From Anoplopoma fimbria (Eukaryota; Chordata; Actinopteri; Perciformes; Anoplopomatidae): DNA of 64,000 nucleotides. Shown piece after piece: positions 11,901 through 21,033 of this stretch. The notes under the pieces are model-generated. The model saw nothing but the letters and a program-made list of their open reading frames with translations. It ran no database searches and had not been told where the DNA came from. The stretch is from contig NC_072465.1 of assembly GCF_027596085.1 (NCBI RefSeq), positions 13,134,857 through 13,198,856 of the forward strand, read 5' to 3'. The first letter of the stretch is position 1, and every line of letters begins with the position of its first letter. The translations under genes and the position numbers were made by a program.

Positions 11901-13206
11901 AGCCTTAGATGGTGTCTCGCTTGTCACTTGTTATATCCAGTGCCATATTCAATCAGGCAGTTTTCTGTAGAGACCCTCTGTCTTTTGTCATACATCCCAA
12001 TATTGATTCTGACAATGGCAGCGGAGAGTCTTTTTATTCCTTTCTTTGTGGGTGTTAGTTTGGACTGTTGGTGTATTGACAGGGATTTTTTATTTTATTC
12101 ATGACTGAATGTGGTATAACGTACAACCACATGTCACATTTGCCTGCATGTTGGACGAGTTAGGCACCGTATCAGTGGTTGCTTCTTGTGTCATGACAAA
12201 AACACAACCCTGCATTAAAAAAAAACCTCAACTCACCTCAGGTGAACAAAGGAATATCCAAGTTTGTTTTTAATGGTCACTTGTCACCGACGTAAATGAA
12301 TTACTACCTATCTTTGTCCTGTGGAAGAAAGTATTACTTAAAGAACTACAAGTCCTGATCTGTGCATACCTCCCTGCAGACATATTATGATTGTTTAAAT
12401 CTGCTGCATTTGGTCCAGTCCATTCCACACAGGCACAAATTTTGCGGTTCATTAGTCTTTGACCTCATGTTGTAGTCGGAATCCTTGGAGCTACACAACT
12501 TATTTCTCGAAAATGTCTTACTAATCGCTCAGTCAGCCAGGCACTCCCACTATGGTGTGTCTATTGGGTGGATCTATCGTATCATCAGTCCAAAAACGAT
12601 GTATTGCTTGCCTCTTGTGATTGTTACAGTTTGGTTTTACAGTAGACACGCTTGGTGCAAGAGCTGCATCTCAAATAAGTTTTGTTTTCAAAGCAATACC
12701 AAAGGTTAGAATTTATGTTAATTTACACAAGAGATCAAACATTAACATATTAACTTACTCCTTTTTGAAAACAGTTCATTTGGAATGGTTTCTTTATGTG
12801 ATTTATGTTTCAATGGAGACCCTTTTTTATTGCAGATAATGTTTGCTTTTGACAAATCACAAAAAAGATTCAAATGAGCCTGTGGAAGTCCTAGTAGACA
12901 GGAAGTCCAAGCCTAAACCTACACTGCATGAAAAACGAGTACTGCGGCCCCTGTAGGCACAATACAAGCCTGGGTAATCCCTCCATCACCTTAAAATAAT
13001 AATAAAGTCTATAAAATGCCAGCATTTTTTGCTTAGTAATTTCTGTGTTTCCTGGCTTCATCTCAATATGGAAAGGCATTTCTATGGAAAACCACTAGCA
13101 ATATTGCAATTTATTTGAAAACTATCCAATGGGGCTCAGCAACGTGTTTTACAAATCAGTACCTTGTCATTTCTCGTCCTGTCGCAGAAGGGGTGTTTCT
13201 CAAATT
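8986..13206. other. No gene seen; unassigned sequence
   Basis: About 4.2 kb with short frames only. The longest on the minus strand (10268-10573, 101 codons) has no recognisable domain and no homopeptide bias; I cannot support it as a gene. Part of 10640-10760 looks like decayed repeat but has no partner here. Confidence 0.45.
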
Positions 13207-13210
13207 GTAT

Positions 13211-13569
13211 TGTCGTATCTTTCATGCGACAGTGCTGTTGAAGTGATGAGGAAGGATGCTCCGCGGACACTGTTCTTGCTGGTATAATGAGGTTTATTAC
13301 AAACAAGCAACACATGTCATGACGGACGTCTAGAGCGCCCGGAGGTCTCGAGTCGAATGTGTGAGTTTTCCTCCTTTTCGGGCTCTTAAACCTCCTTATA
13401 TAGGGTGCATGTTATTCACATTTGGGCTGAAGTCCAGACCATGTATGGCGCTCCGTTAATCTAAACATCTACCCTTCAGCCCCTGGTATCCTGCACATCT
13501 TCTTCCCATATAAGGACAAAGACACTTGGGGCCTTCGCTGTATTGTGCAAGACCTGAAAATATACCACA
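13211..13569 (-). repeat. 3' LTR of the endogenous retrovirus
   Basis: On the minus strand it runs TGTGGTATATTTTCAGGTC to ...GATACGACA, with TG...CA ends. It matches 29076-29434 except for about three substitutions, for example GCGAC against GTGAC near 13227. It holds a TATA-like element (minus-strand CCTATATAAGG near 13400) and polyadenylation-type context TACCAGC/AATAAACC near 13290. Confidence 0.92.
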
Positions 13570-14485
13570 TATTCCCCCCTACAGAGACATACAGGTGTAT
13601 AAACATGACAAAATTGACAACCCGTCCTTTTTAACATTAAAGCAACAGTACGGAGTATAAAAGTGAGAGTGAAAAACCTGTCAGGCAGCTAATCTTTCTT
13701 GAAATATCCATTAAACAATGTAGACAGGAAAATTCTCTCACGGTCCCTCTGCCAAGGCGACCATACGCAGTACTCCATAACACTGAAATGAGGAATTTTA
13801 GCAATTTGTGTAAGGAAATGACTTAAGCAAATACATATGGAACTCTCAGTAAATCAAAACAAAACAATGTCCAAAGTCAGGCTGGTCGACCCATCGCACC
13901 TTTCTATGGACCTTTTCCTGCCTACCCCACTGTCCCTAAACATCGAGAAAAAGAAAACATCCGAGGTCCCATTATATTTAGAAACCATCATTTCCCAAGC
14001 ATTTAATACACAAAGAAGAAAATTAGTTTTTAATAATACTAATGTAACATCTAAGAGAAGACATAAGACTGTATAACGCTGCAGTTTCTCAGCAGCCTTG
14101 ACTCAGGTGTAGTGTCGATGACGTCTTGAATCTGGATGTTGTATCGCCCCTTCAGACCATTCGTATTTTCATGTTTGAAGTGTCTGAATCCATTCAGCCC
14201 ATCGGAGTCCCTGACAATCCACCACCCTCACAGTGGTCTTCCCCCAATATGTTCTAGGATGAAAGAAAAGAAAACCAGTATCTTTTGCATACAGAACAGA
14301 TACAAATTAAAACATCAAACACAGAATAAGAACACTTCTATAAGTAAAAATGTGAAATTATAAATCATATTGTCCATTAATCATATTGTTCATTCATTTC
14401 CATTGTTTCCATACCCCCCCTTCGAGACTAAACAAAGTCTCGAAAGAGCAAAACAAAATCAACACTACAAACTACGCAAGCTCAG
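13570..14485 (-). other. Retroviral env tail remnant, 3' untranslated region and polypurine tract
   Basis: This is the part of the provirus between the Gypsy insertion and the 3' LTR. Directly against the LTR the minus strand reads GTAGGGGGGAATA, a purine-rich primer for plus-strand synthesis (13570-13582). A second purine run (CGAAGGGGGGTATGG) lies near 14415. No long frame continues env here, so the cytoplasmic tail is short or decayed. Confidence 0.7.
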
Positions 14486-15100
14486 TGTAACAGTCAATAT
14501 TAACGAGGGGAGGGGGAAATAACTAAAGAGGGACCGACAACGCCACCTGGGGAATTACACCCCAGGAAATATAGAACAAAGAAAGTTAAACTATGATATT
14601 ACAGAAATAATAAGGACACAGGTTCAAGAACTAAAGAGGCAGAGACAATAACTATATTAACCATTTCTTTTATTACAATAACTAAATAAAAGAAAAAAGG
14701 AGCAAAACCAAAGCAAACCAAACAGCAAAACAGGGGTTATGTAACCCAGCAAACCAAAGGTCAAACAATGAAACAGAAAAGGGAAAATAACACAAAAGCA
14801 AACTGAACCACAGCAACCAAAACAAAATAGCAAACGGAACCAAAACAAAACAAAACAGCTAACCAGAACAACTAAAACCATACAAAACAGCAGCAGGGGA
14901 TCCTAAAAACAAGAGACACTAATTAATAAAAGTTCAAATGGGAACTCACAACTATTAGAAAGCGGGGACCCTACTCACCACCCTAGGAGGCAACCAACAG
15001 AGGCTGAATTCAGCCATCTTGGCCCTTTTATCTGCACCTGGGTGCAGGGGGAGGAGCTTAGATGGGGTTGCATTCGCAACCCCTACTGAGGTTCACCACA
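14486..15100 (-). repeat. 3' LTR of the Ty3/Gypsy element (615 bp)
   Basis: On the minus strand it starts TGTGGTGAACCTCAGTAGGG and ends ...GACTGTTACA. It is nearly identical to 20495-21033 but keeps a 76-bp segment (14904-14979) that the other copy lacks. The shared similarity extends seven bases further out (CTGAGCT) in both copies, so the inner boundary is uncertain by that amount. Confidence 0.9.
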
Positions 15101-15143
15101 ATCTACCCCCTGGGTTTTTAATCGTCGGCCCGACGATTTACAT

Positions 15144-17198
15144 TTACTGCCATGGCCTAAACACCACACAGCCACTAAGCACGGGCATCAGAGAGTTAGC
15201 AGCCCCAATAGCACTACTCCCAGCAACCTGAGGAAGATGGTGAAGGTTTGGGTGTCTGCCTGCGGTTGGACGGGTAGTTCTTCTCAGGGAGGCCTCACTG
15301 GTGCTTGGAATTTCAATGCTAGTTGTTGAATACGCTGGGCCTTCGCTTGGCTGAGATGTAGCAACAGCACGAGTTTGGTTTGGTGAGAGGGTGCTGATGA
15401 CAGGCCGCGCTGGTAGGTGGTTTCTTGGGACAGCCATGGGTTCAGAGGTCACTACAGCCCAGTCGCTATCAAACGATGACTCATCTGCTGAGATGGATCC
15501 CATCTGTTCAGGGGGTTCACTGGGGGGACAATCCACAGCACAATCCACTTTGCCTTTTATGAGAGAACGATGAACATGCTTTACCTGCTGGGGGTTATGC
15601 ACCGGAGCCACAGTATACACAGACCCTCCCATGCCAGGGGCCTTCAGTACTTTATACACTGTTGAGCTCCAGATGTCTTGAATTTTGTGACGGCCCCTTA
15701 CACTGGTGTCTTTGAGGAAGACCAGCTGACCTTCTTGCAGTGGGACATCACGAACATGCCTGTCATAGTGTTCCTTCCGCCGGGCAGCTGCAGCTTCCAG
15801 ATGCCTGGTTGTACTCTCGAAAGCATGACGTAGCCGTGTCTGGTGTTCCACGATCCAATCATGGGGGTGGCCAGGTACAGGTTCAGGTACTCTGCCCAAC
15901 AGAAAATCAACAGGTAATTGTGGGTCTTGGCCAAACATCAGGAAAAACGGAGACTCACCAGTCGACTGATGTGCTGTTGTATTGTATGCAAAGGTCACTT
16001 GGGGCAGGTAGCTGGACCAGTCTCTCTTTTTGGTGATGGGCAGAGTGCGGAGAAGGTTGTGTAAGGTGCGGTTGAACCTCTCACATTGACCATTTCCAGC
16101 TGGATGGTAGGGTGTGGTGCGGCTCTTCTCAATGCCGTACATCTGGCAGAGCTGCTGGATGAGGTTGCTTTCAAAGTTCCTGCCCTGGTCAGAGTGGAGG
16201 CGACCAGGCACACCGAACCTGCAGAACCACTCATTAACCAATACTCTGCCCACTGTGGATGCTCGCTGGTCATGAGTTGGGATGGCTTGTGTATACTTCG
16301 AAAAGACATCGGTCATGACCAGGATGTTCTCTGCCCCATTCTTCGAAGGCTCCAGGATGGTGAAATCGATGGCCAGGATCTGATTTGGACGTGAAGCTAG
16401 CAAGTGACCCATATAAGCACAGGCAGTAGGTTGAGTGTGTTTGGATACCTGGCAGCGTTCACATTCCCGACACCATTGCTTGATGTCGTGGTGCATCCCC
16501 GGCCAATAGCACCGCAGACGGACCAGCTCTGTTGTTCGCTCAACACCTTGGTGCCCATGTTCATTGTGCAACTGCTGAAGTACCTGTGTCTTGAGCGATG
16601 TAGGGAGTACTAACTGGAGCACTTCATCTCCTCTAGGGATGGTGACACGGCGATAGAGCACCCCTCCTTGCTCCACCAGCCGGTCCCACTGTTTGATCAG
16701 CACCAGGACTTCTTTGGAGGCCTGCCGTCGCTCAGCTGCATCCGGGGCCCTCTTTCTGGTCCAAAACGTCAGGAACTCTCGGATTACTGGATCAGCTTCC
16801 TGTAAGCCATGCAAGTCAGGGGGGGAGTAGCAAGGGAAAGCTGAAACAGAAGCCTGGGTCACTCGATTCTCCACAACAACCTGTTGTAGCAATTCCGGGA
16901 CTGATGTGCCTGAAGCTACATACTCCGATGCTTGAATGCTTGGTGGATGTTGCCTGGAAAGTGCATCTGCATTCTTGTTGCTTTTACCGGGCCTGTATTT
17001 GATGGAAAAGTCAAAGGAAGCCAACTGTGCAGCCCAACGGTGCTCGGTAGCACCAAGCTTGGCTGTGGACAGGTGGCTGAGGGGATTATTGTCTGTATAC
17101 ACCACACACTTCTGTCCCAATAGATAGTCCCGGAATTTTTCAGTCATAGCCCATTTAAGGGCGAGAAATTCCAATTTCATGGAGCTGTAGTTTGTCAT
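15144..17198 (-). CDS. pol: Pol part 2 of the Ty3/Gypsy element: RNase H and integrase
   Basis: This frame continues pol after the frameshift. It starts in RNase H (YTDNNPLSHL near residue 37). Integrase has an HHCC zinc finger (HNEHGHQG, then CRECERCQ) and a D,D,E core: IDFTILEP, HSDQGRNFES and the glutamate in NGQCERFNR. The C-terminal part (GQLVFLKD, then VYKVLKAPGMGGSVYTV) recalls the Gypsy integrase tail. It stops 44 bases before the 3' LTR. Part 1 and part 2 are in different frames, so integrase would not be made as one polyprotein from this copy. Confidence 0.9.
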   Translation of the reverse strand: MTNYSSMKLEFLALKWAMTEKFRDYLLGQKCVVYTDNNPLSHLSTAKLGATEHRWAAQLASFDFSIKYRPGKSNKNADALSRQHPPSIQASEYVASGTSVPELLQQVVVENRVTQASVSAFPCYSPPDLHGLQEADPVIREFLTFWTRKRAPDAAERRQASKEVLVLIKQWDRLVEQGGVLYRRVTIPRGDEVLQLVLPTSLKTQVLQQLHNEHGHQGVERTTELVRLRCYWPGMHHDIKQWCRECERCQVSKHTQPTACAYMGHLLASRPNQILAIDFTILEPSKNGAENILVMTDVFSKYTQAIPTHDQRASTVGRVLVNEWFCRFGVPGRLHSDQGRNFESNLIQQLCQMYGIEKSRTTPYHPAGNGQCERFNRTLHNLLRTLPITKKRDWSSYLPQVTFAYNTTAHQSTGESPFFLMFGQDPQLPVDFLLGRVPEPVPGHPHDWIVEHQTRLRHAFESTTRHLEAAAARRKEHYDRHVRDVPLQEGQLVFLKDTSVRGRHKIQDIWSSTVYKVLKAPGMGGSVYTVAPVHNPQQVKHVHRSLIKGKVDCAVDCPPSEPPEQMGSISADESSFDSDWAVVTSEPMAVPRNHLPARPVISTLSPNQTRAVATSQPSEGPAYSTTSIEIPSTSEASLRRTTRPTAGRHPNLHHLPQVAGSSAIGAANSLMPVLSGCVVFRPWQ

Positions 17199-19261
17199 GT
17201 TGCGTTCTGTTGGCTTAAGACCACGGCTTGCGTAGGCAATAGGTCTGACCTTTCCCTGCTGTTCTTGGGACAGTACAGCACCCAGTCCGTTGTGCTGGCA
17301 TCAACCTCCAAGATGAAGGGTGATGAAAAGTTAGCATAGGCCAGGACTGGAGTTGACACCAACCTTTTCTTCAGCCCCTCGAAGCTTTGCTCACACTCCT
17401 CTGTCCATGCAGCATGAAGGCTTCTACCTAATGGTTTCCGGGCTTTGGTGCCAGTGAGTTGAGCTACTAGGCGATGTAAAGGGGCTGCCAGCTTTGCAAA
17501 CCCCTCCACAAAACGTCTGTAGTAGCTGGCAAATCCTAGAAAAGAGCGCAGCTCTGACACATGGTTAGGTCTTGGCCACCCTGCAACAGCCTCGATTTTG
17601 CCAGGATCAGTGGCTACACCTTCTCTAGAAATGATGTGACCTAGGTAGTTCACCTCTCGTCTGAAGAAGGAACACTTCTCCAACTTGGCTTTCAGTCCTT
17701 CTTGCTGTAGGCGACCCAACACGGCATCCATGCGTTGAATATGTTCTGTCACAGTGGCAGAAAAAACAACAACATCATCCAAATACAACAACAATGACTG
17801 ACCATGTTGGTCCCCAAAGATCCTCTCCATCAATCTTTGGAAAGTGCTTGGGGCGTTGCACAAACCAAAAGGCATCCGGTTCCACTCAAACAACCCAAAA
17901 GGGGTACAGAATGCCGTCTTTGCCTTGTCCCTCTCTGTGACAGGTACTTGATGGTACCCAGCAGCCAGGTCCAATGTGGAGAACCAGTGGGCCCCTGATA
18001 ATGCATCAAGGGATTCTTCAATACGGGGCAAGGGGAACGCATCCTTGCGAGTCTTGCTGTTCAAAAGCCGGTAGTCCACACACAACCGAAGGCTGCCGTC
18101 TTTCTTTTTCACCAGCACAATGGGAGAGGCAAAGGGGCTGCTACTTTCTCTGATGACCTGTGCATCCAGAAGTTGGCGAATGTGGGCTTTTGCCGACTCA
18201 TACTCTGAAGGTGGGATACGCCGATATCGCTGGCGCACTGGCACGTCATCTAGTAGTGGAACATCGTGAGAAATTAGGTTAGTACAACCTAAATCTCCCT
18301 CATAGGCTGAAAAGATACCACTGTATTTCTGCAGTAGCAGCCTAACTTGACACTGCTTGTCCTGAGTGAGTGCTGTTAAATCAACTGCAGCGACCTTATC
18401 CTGCACTGAACTGGTAGTCTGTGAAGAGACTGTAACTTCTACCCCCTCCTCCACAAGGTTATCAGGTGAGTTGGCAAAGTGAGCTTCACTAACAGTACCT
18501 AGAATGGTATTGGGGTATAGTACAACACCCTGGGTCCCCACATTGACAATGGGAATATATACAGTACCTTTAACCATGTGAACCAGGGCAGGAGAAGCTA
18601 ATAGCCCTGCAGGCAAGCCACTGCTGCTGGGCTCAAACAAAATCTGATCGGCCAAATGTTGGGGACCTGTGGCTGCCACCATTTTCATAGTACCCCCTGG
18701 GACTCTGCAAACCCTTCCCCTTTTTACCCTTACACAACCTGAACGTTCAGGAGGGGCTTTCGTTTGGACCCAATGACACTGCTGAAGAGCCTGCTGAATG
18801 GGTGTGGGGGCCTGTAACACAGAAGGCAAGTCAAAGAGGGCAGGCCCATGTTGCACAAACAACTCCCCGTAACATTCTTTGATGATGTTCATTCCCAGTA
18901 CACCAGGGACTAAGGCTACACTATGTGGAGTGTTTCTGACAACCAACACCCCCCGTCTTTTAACAGTTTTTCCACAAAGCTGTACGTCTAATTCTAGATA
19001 ACCCACATATGGAATTGCTAACCCATTTGCAGCACTTAATCTGAGCCAATTACAAGACTGGAGTTTTTCTAGGCCCCAGGGCTCAAAATGCTGCAAAAAG
19101 AAACTCTCGGTTATCGTTGACACCATTGATCCAGTGTCCACTAAGCAAGGAACCTGCACCCCTCCCATAAGTACAGCAATATTTGGACATGCAGAAACCA
19201 ATCTTTCATGACTAGCAGCAACATTGGAGCCAGATGAGCCCCCACCTGAACTTTGGCTCAA
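17195..19261 (-). CDS. pol: Pol part 1 of the Ty3/Gypsy element: protease and reverse transcriptase
   Basis: The frame is really open from about 19369 and would be entered by frameshifting from gag, so the listed start is only a conventional boundary. The aspartic protease motif LVDTGSMVSTIT is near residue 42. RT follows: LVKKKDGSLRLCVDYRLLN, FSTLDLAAGYHQVPV, FGLCNAPSTFQRLM and the active site LLLYLDDVVVF. RNase H begins at FILEVDAS. The frame is then lost by a single-base deletion near 17285 and runs out at 17195, where the next frame takes over. The polyprotein made here would stop in RNase H. Confidence 0.9.
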   Translation of the reverse strand: MSQSSGGGSSGSNVAASHERLVSACPNIAVLMGGVQVPCLVDTGSMVSTITESFFLQHFEPWGLEKLQSCNWLRLSAANGLAIPYVGYLELDVQLCGKTVKRRGVLVVRNTPHSVALVPGVLGMNIIKECYGELFVQHGPALFDLPSVLQAPTPIQQALQQCHWVQTKAPPERSGCVRVKRGRVCRVPGGTMKMVAATGPQHLADQILFEPSSSGLPAGLLASPALVHMVKGTVYIPIVNVGTQGVVLYPNTILGTVSEAHFANSPDNLVEEGVEVTVSSQTTSSVQDKVAAVDLTALTQDKQCQVRLLLQKYSGIFSAYEGDLGCTNLISHDVPLLDDVPVRQRYRRIPPSEYESAKAHIRQLLDAQVIRESSSPFASPIVLVKKKDGSLRLCVDYRLLNSKTRKDAFPLPRIEESLDALSGAHWFSTLDLAAGYHQVPVTERDKAKTAFCTPFGLFEWNRMPFGLCNAPSTFQRLMERIFGDQHGQSLLLYLDDVVVFSATVTEHIQRMDAVLGRLQQEGLKAKLEKCSFFRREVNYLGHIISREGVATDPGKIEAVAGWPRPNHVSELRSFLGFASYYRRFVEGFAKLAAPLHRLVAQLTGTKARKPLGRSLHAAWTEECEQSFEGLKKRLVSTPVLAYANFSSPFILEVDASTTDWVLYCPKNSRERSDLLPTQAVVLSQQNAT

Positions 19262-20322
19262 TGGTTCAGGGGGTGGAAGTTTCCCTGATTTCTGGGGCGG
19301 GACATGGGTTGTGTGGCAGCAGGAGCTTGCTGGGGCTGTATAGCTGCATAATCCTCTCTACACTCCCTAGCAAAGTGACCTGGTTTTTGACATCTCATAC
19401 AGATCACCGTTCTCTTACCATGCCCTGACTGAGTTCTAGGGCCTTCCTTAAGGGCTGTAAGGCCCTTCGTGAGGTGGATCAGTTGCTCTTGCTGGTTACG
19501 GAGGATTTCCTTCAGTTTACTCAACTCAGAACTGAAGGACGAGTTACCTGCCCCCTGGTGCTTGGACTGATTACCTTGTACAGTTTGCTGGTAACCAAAT
19601 GCACTGGGAACAGAATAGCTTCTGCCCCTTGCACCCCCAGGCATCCCTTCTTGTTCCCATCTAATAGCCTCAGCACGGACCTCTATCAAGGTGGCGGTAG
19701 GGTGGCCCCGGACAAACTGCTTTAGTTCTCTGCGAAGGGAACAATCAAACACATGTTCAACAAATTGATCTCTCAACAACACCTCCCTATTTAGTGAACC
19801 ATGAGGGGATTTTTGTACCACCTTCTCCATCAAACACATTAATGCATGCGAGAACTCTTGTAACGTTTCATCATCTTGTTGCTTCTTGGAAAAGAAGTCT
19901 TCCTGCAGGGACACATATGATTTTGTACACCCAAAGAGTTCTTTTAATATACGCAGAACCTTATCTGGATCTGCCCTTTCTTCTGGGGACCGATATTTAA
20001 TTTCTTCTCTTGCTTCTCCCTCCAGGTGATCATAGATGAAGAGCGCTTGGTCCGCTGGAGACAGGTGACGAGCTCGTACGCAGGCGTGGACCTCTTCAAT
20101 CCACTCCCCAATGATTAGTCCTGTCCTGCCCCGAAAGAGTGGGCATTTCCGGTCTCTGGGGAAATGAATCAGTCTCTCAGTTACTGTAGGAGCTGAAGAG
20201 AGTCCAGGAGCTGAGGAGGTGTTGGGCCAAGGCAGGTGAGCCTCTCGCTCTTGACGCATGTGTTGATTCTCCGCTTGCAGCTGAGTGACCAAGTCCCTTA
20301 ATTGGGCGACCTCCTCCGCCAT
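19258..20322 (-). CDS. gag: Gag of the Ty3/Gypsy element
   Basis: The 354-residue structural protein would form the particle and bind RNA. It opens with a coiled-coil-like segment (VAQLRDLVTQLQAENQHMRQ) and has a capsid-like middle. There, FIYDHLEGEAREEI and LQEDFFSKKQQDDETLQEFS recall the retrotransposon gag fold. It ends with a zinc knuckle, CMRCQKPGHFARECRE (C-x2-C-x4-H-x4-C), near residue 310. The start ATG at 20322 is the first after the primer-binding site. The frame is intact. Pol lies in the -1 frame, and a GGGAAAC heptamer sits 18 bases before the gag stop. Confidence 0.9.
   Translation of the reverse strand: MAEEVAQLRDLVTQLQAENQHMRQEREAHLPWPNTSSAPGLSSAPTVTERLIHFPRDRKCPLFRGRTGLIIGEWIEEVHACVRARHLSPADQALFIYDHLEGEAREEIKYRSPEERADPDKVLRILKELFGCTKSYVSLQEDFFSKKQQDDETLQEFSHALMCLMEKVVQKSPHGSLNREVLLRDQFVEHVFDCSLRRELKQFVRGHPTATLIEVRAEAIRWEQEGMPGGARGRSYSVPSAFGYQQTVQGNQSKHQGAGNSSFSSELSKLKEILRNQQEQLIHLTKGLTALKEGPRTQSGHGKRTVICMRCQKPGHFARECREDYAAIQPQQAPAATQPMSRPRNQGNFHPLNH
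19279..19285 (-). promoter_or_regulatory. Programmed -1 frameshift heptamer between gag and pol
   Basis: The minus strand reads G GGA AAC, with GGA and AAC being gag codons. This is exactly the X XXY YYZ pattern for -1 slippage. Pol is in the -1 frame and is open across the site, from a stop near 19370. The gag stop follows at 19258-19260. Confidence 0.7.
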
Positions 20323-20457
20323 GAGGAAACTGTCCGTGCCAGGAACTGCCCGGCACCTGCTGCTGTTTTGTAGAAATAATAAACCTTAACAAACTACGTA
20401 CAAATCAATTGGGTTGTGGAAAAAAAAAATGAAAACTACAAGTCTCTGCCTGAAAGT

Positions 20458-20476
20458 AATCCTGCCGACAACGCCA
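20458..20476 (-). promoter_or_regulatory. Primer-binding site of the Ty3/Gypsy element, tRNA-Ser type
   Basis: The minus strand reads TGGCGTTGTCGGCAGGATT. This is complementary, with one mismatch, to the 3' end of the vertebrate tRNA-Ser that ends ...CCTGCCGACTACGCCA as I recall it. It lies about 18 bases inside the LTR edge, somewhat further than in most elements; about 11 if the LTR includes CTGAGCT. Confidence 0.65.
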
Positions 20477-20494
20477 AGATGTGGCGGAGCTCAG

Positions 20495-21033
20495 TGTAAC
20501 AGTCAATATTAACGAGGGGAGGGGGAAATAACTAAAGAGGGACCGACAACGCCACCTGGGGAATTACACCCCAGGAAATATAGAACAAAGAAAGTTAAAC
20601 TATGATATTACAGAAATAATAAGGACACAGGTTCAAGAACTAAAGAGGTAGAGACAATAACTATATTAACCATTTCTTTTATTACAATAACTAAATAAAA
20701 GAAAAAAGGAACAAAACCAAAGCAAACCAAACAGCAAAACAGGGGTTATGTAACCCAGCAAACCAAAGGTCAAACAATGAAACAGAAAAGGGAAAATAAC
20801 ATAAAAGCAAACTGAACCACAGCAACCAAAACAAAATAGCAAACGGAACCAAAACAAAACAAAACAGCTAACCAGAACAACTAAAACCATACAAAACAGC
20901 AGCAGGGGATCCACCCTAGGAGGCAACCAACAGAGGCTGAATTCAGCCATCTTGGCCCTTTTATCTGCACCTGGGTGCAGGGGGAGGAGCTTAGATGGGG
21001 TTGCATTTGCAACCCCTACTGAGGTTCACCACA
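20495..21033 (-). repeat. 5' LTR of the Ty3/Gypsy element (539 bp, 76-bp deletion)
   Basis: Same ends as the 3' LTR. The deletion joint is at GGGGATCC|ACCCTAGG near 20909-20915. The start of this LTR supplies the last codons of the interrupted retroviral env frame. Confidence 0.9.

Larger units (their letters stand above)
14486..21033 (-). mobile_element. Ty3/Gypsy LTR retrotransposon inserted in the retroviral env
   Basis: LTRs at 14486-15100 and 20495-21033 flank gag (20322 to 19258) and pol (19261 to 15144). The order gag, protease, RT, RNase H, integrase is that of Ty3/Gypsy. It lies within env, splitting it just after the membrane anchor. A polypurine tract (minus-strand CAGGGGGTAGAT, 15101-15112) touches the 3' LTR. 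One single-base frameshift near 17285 breaks pol. No clear target duplication is visible. The 5' LTR has lost 76 bp. Confidence 0.93.
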
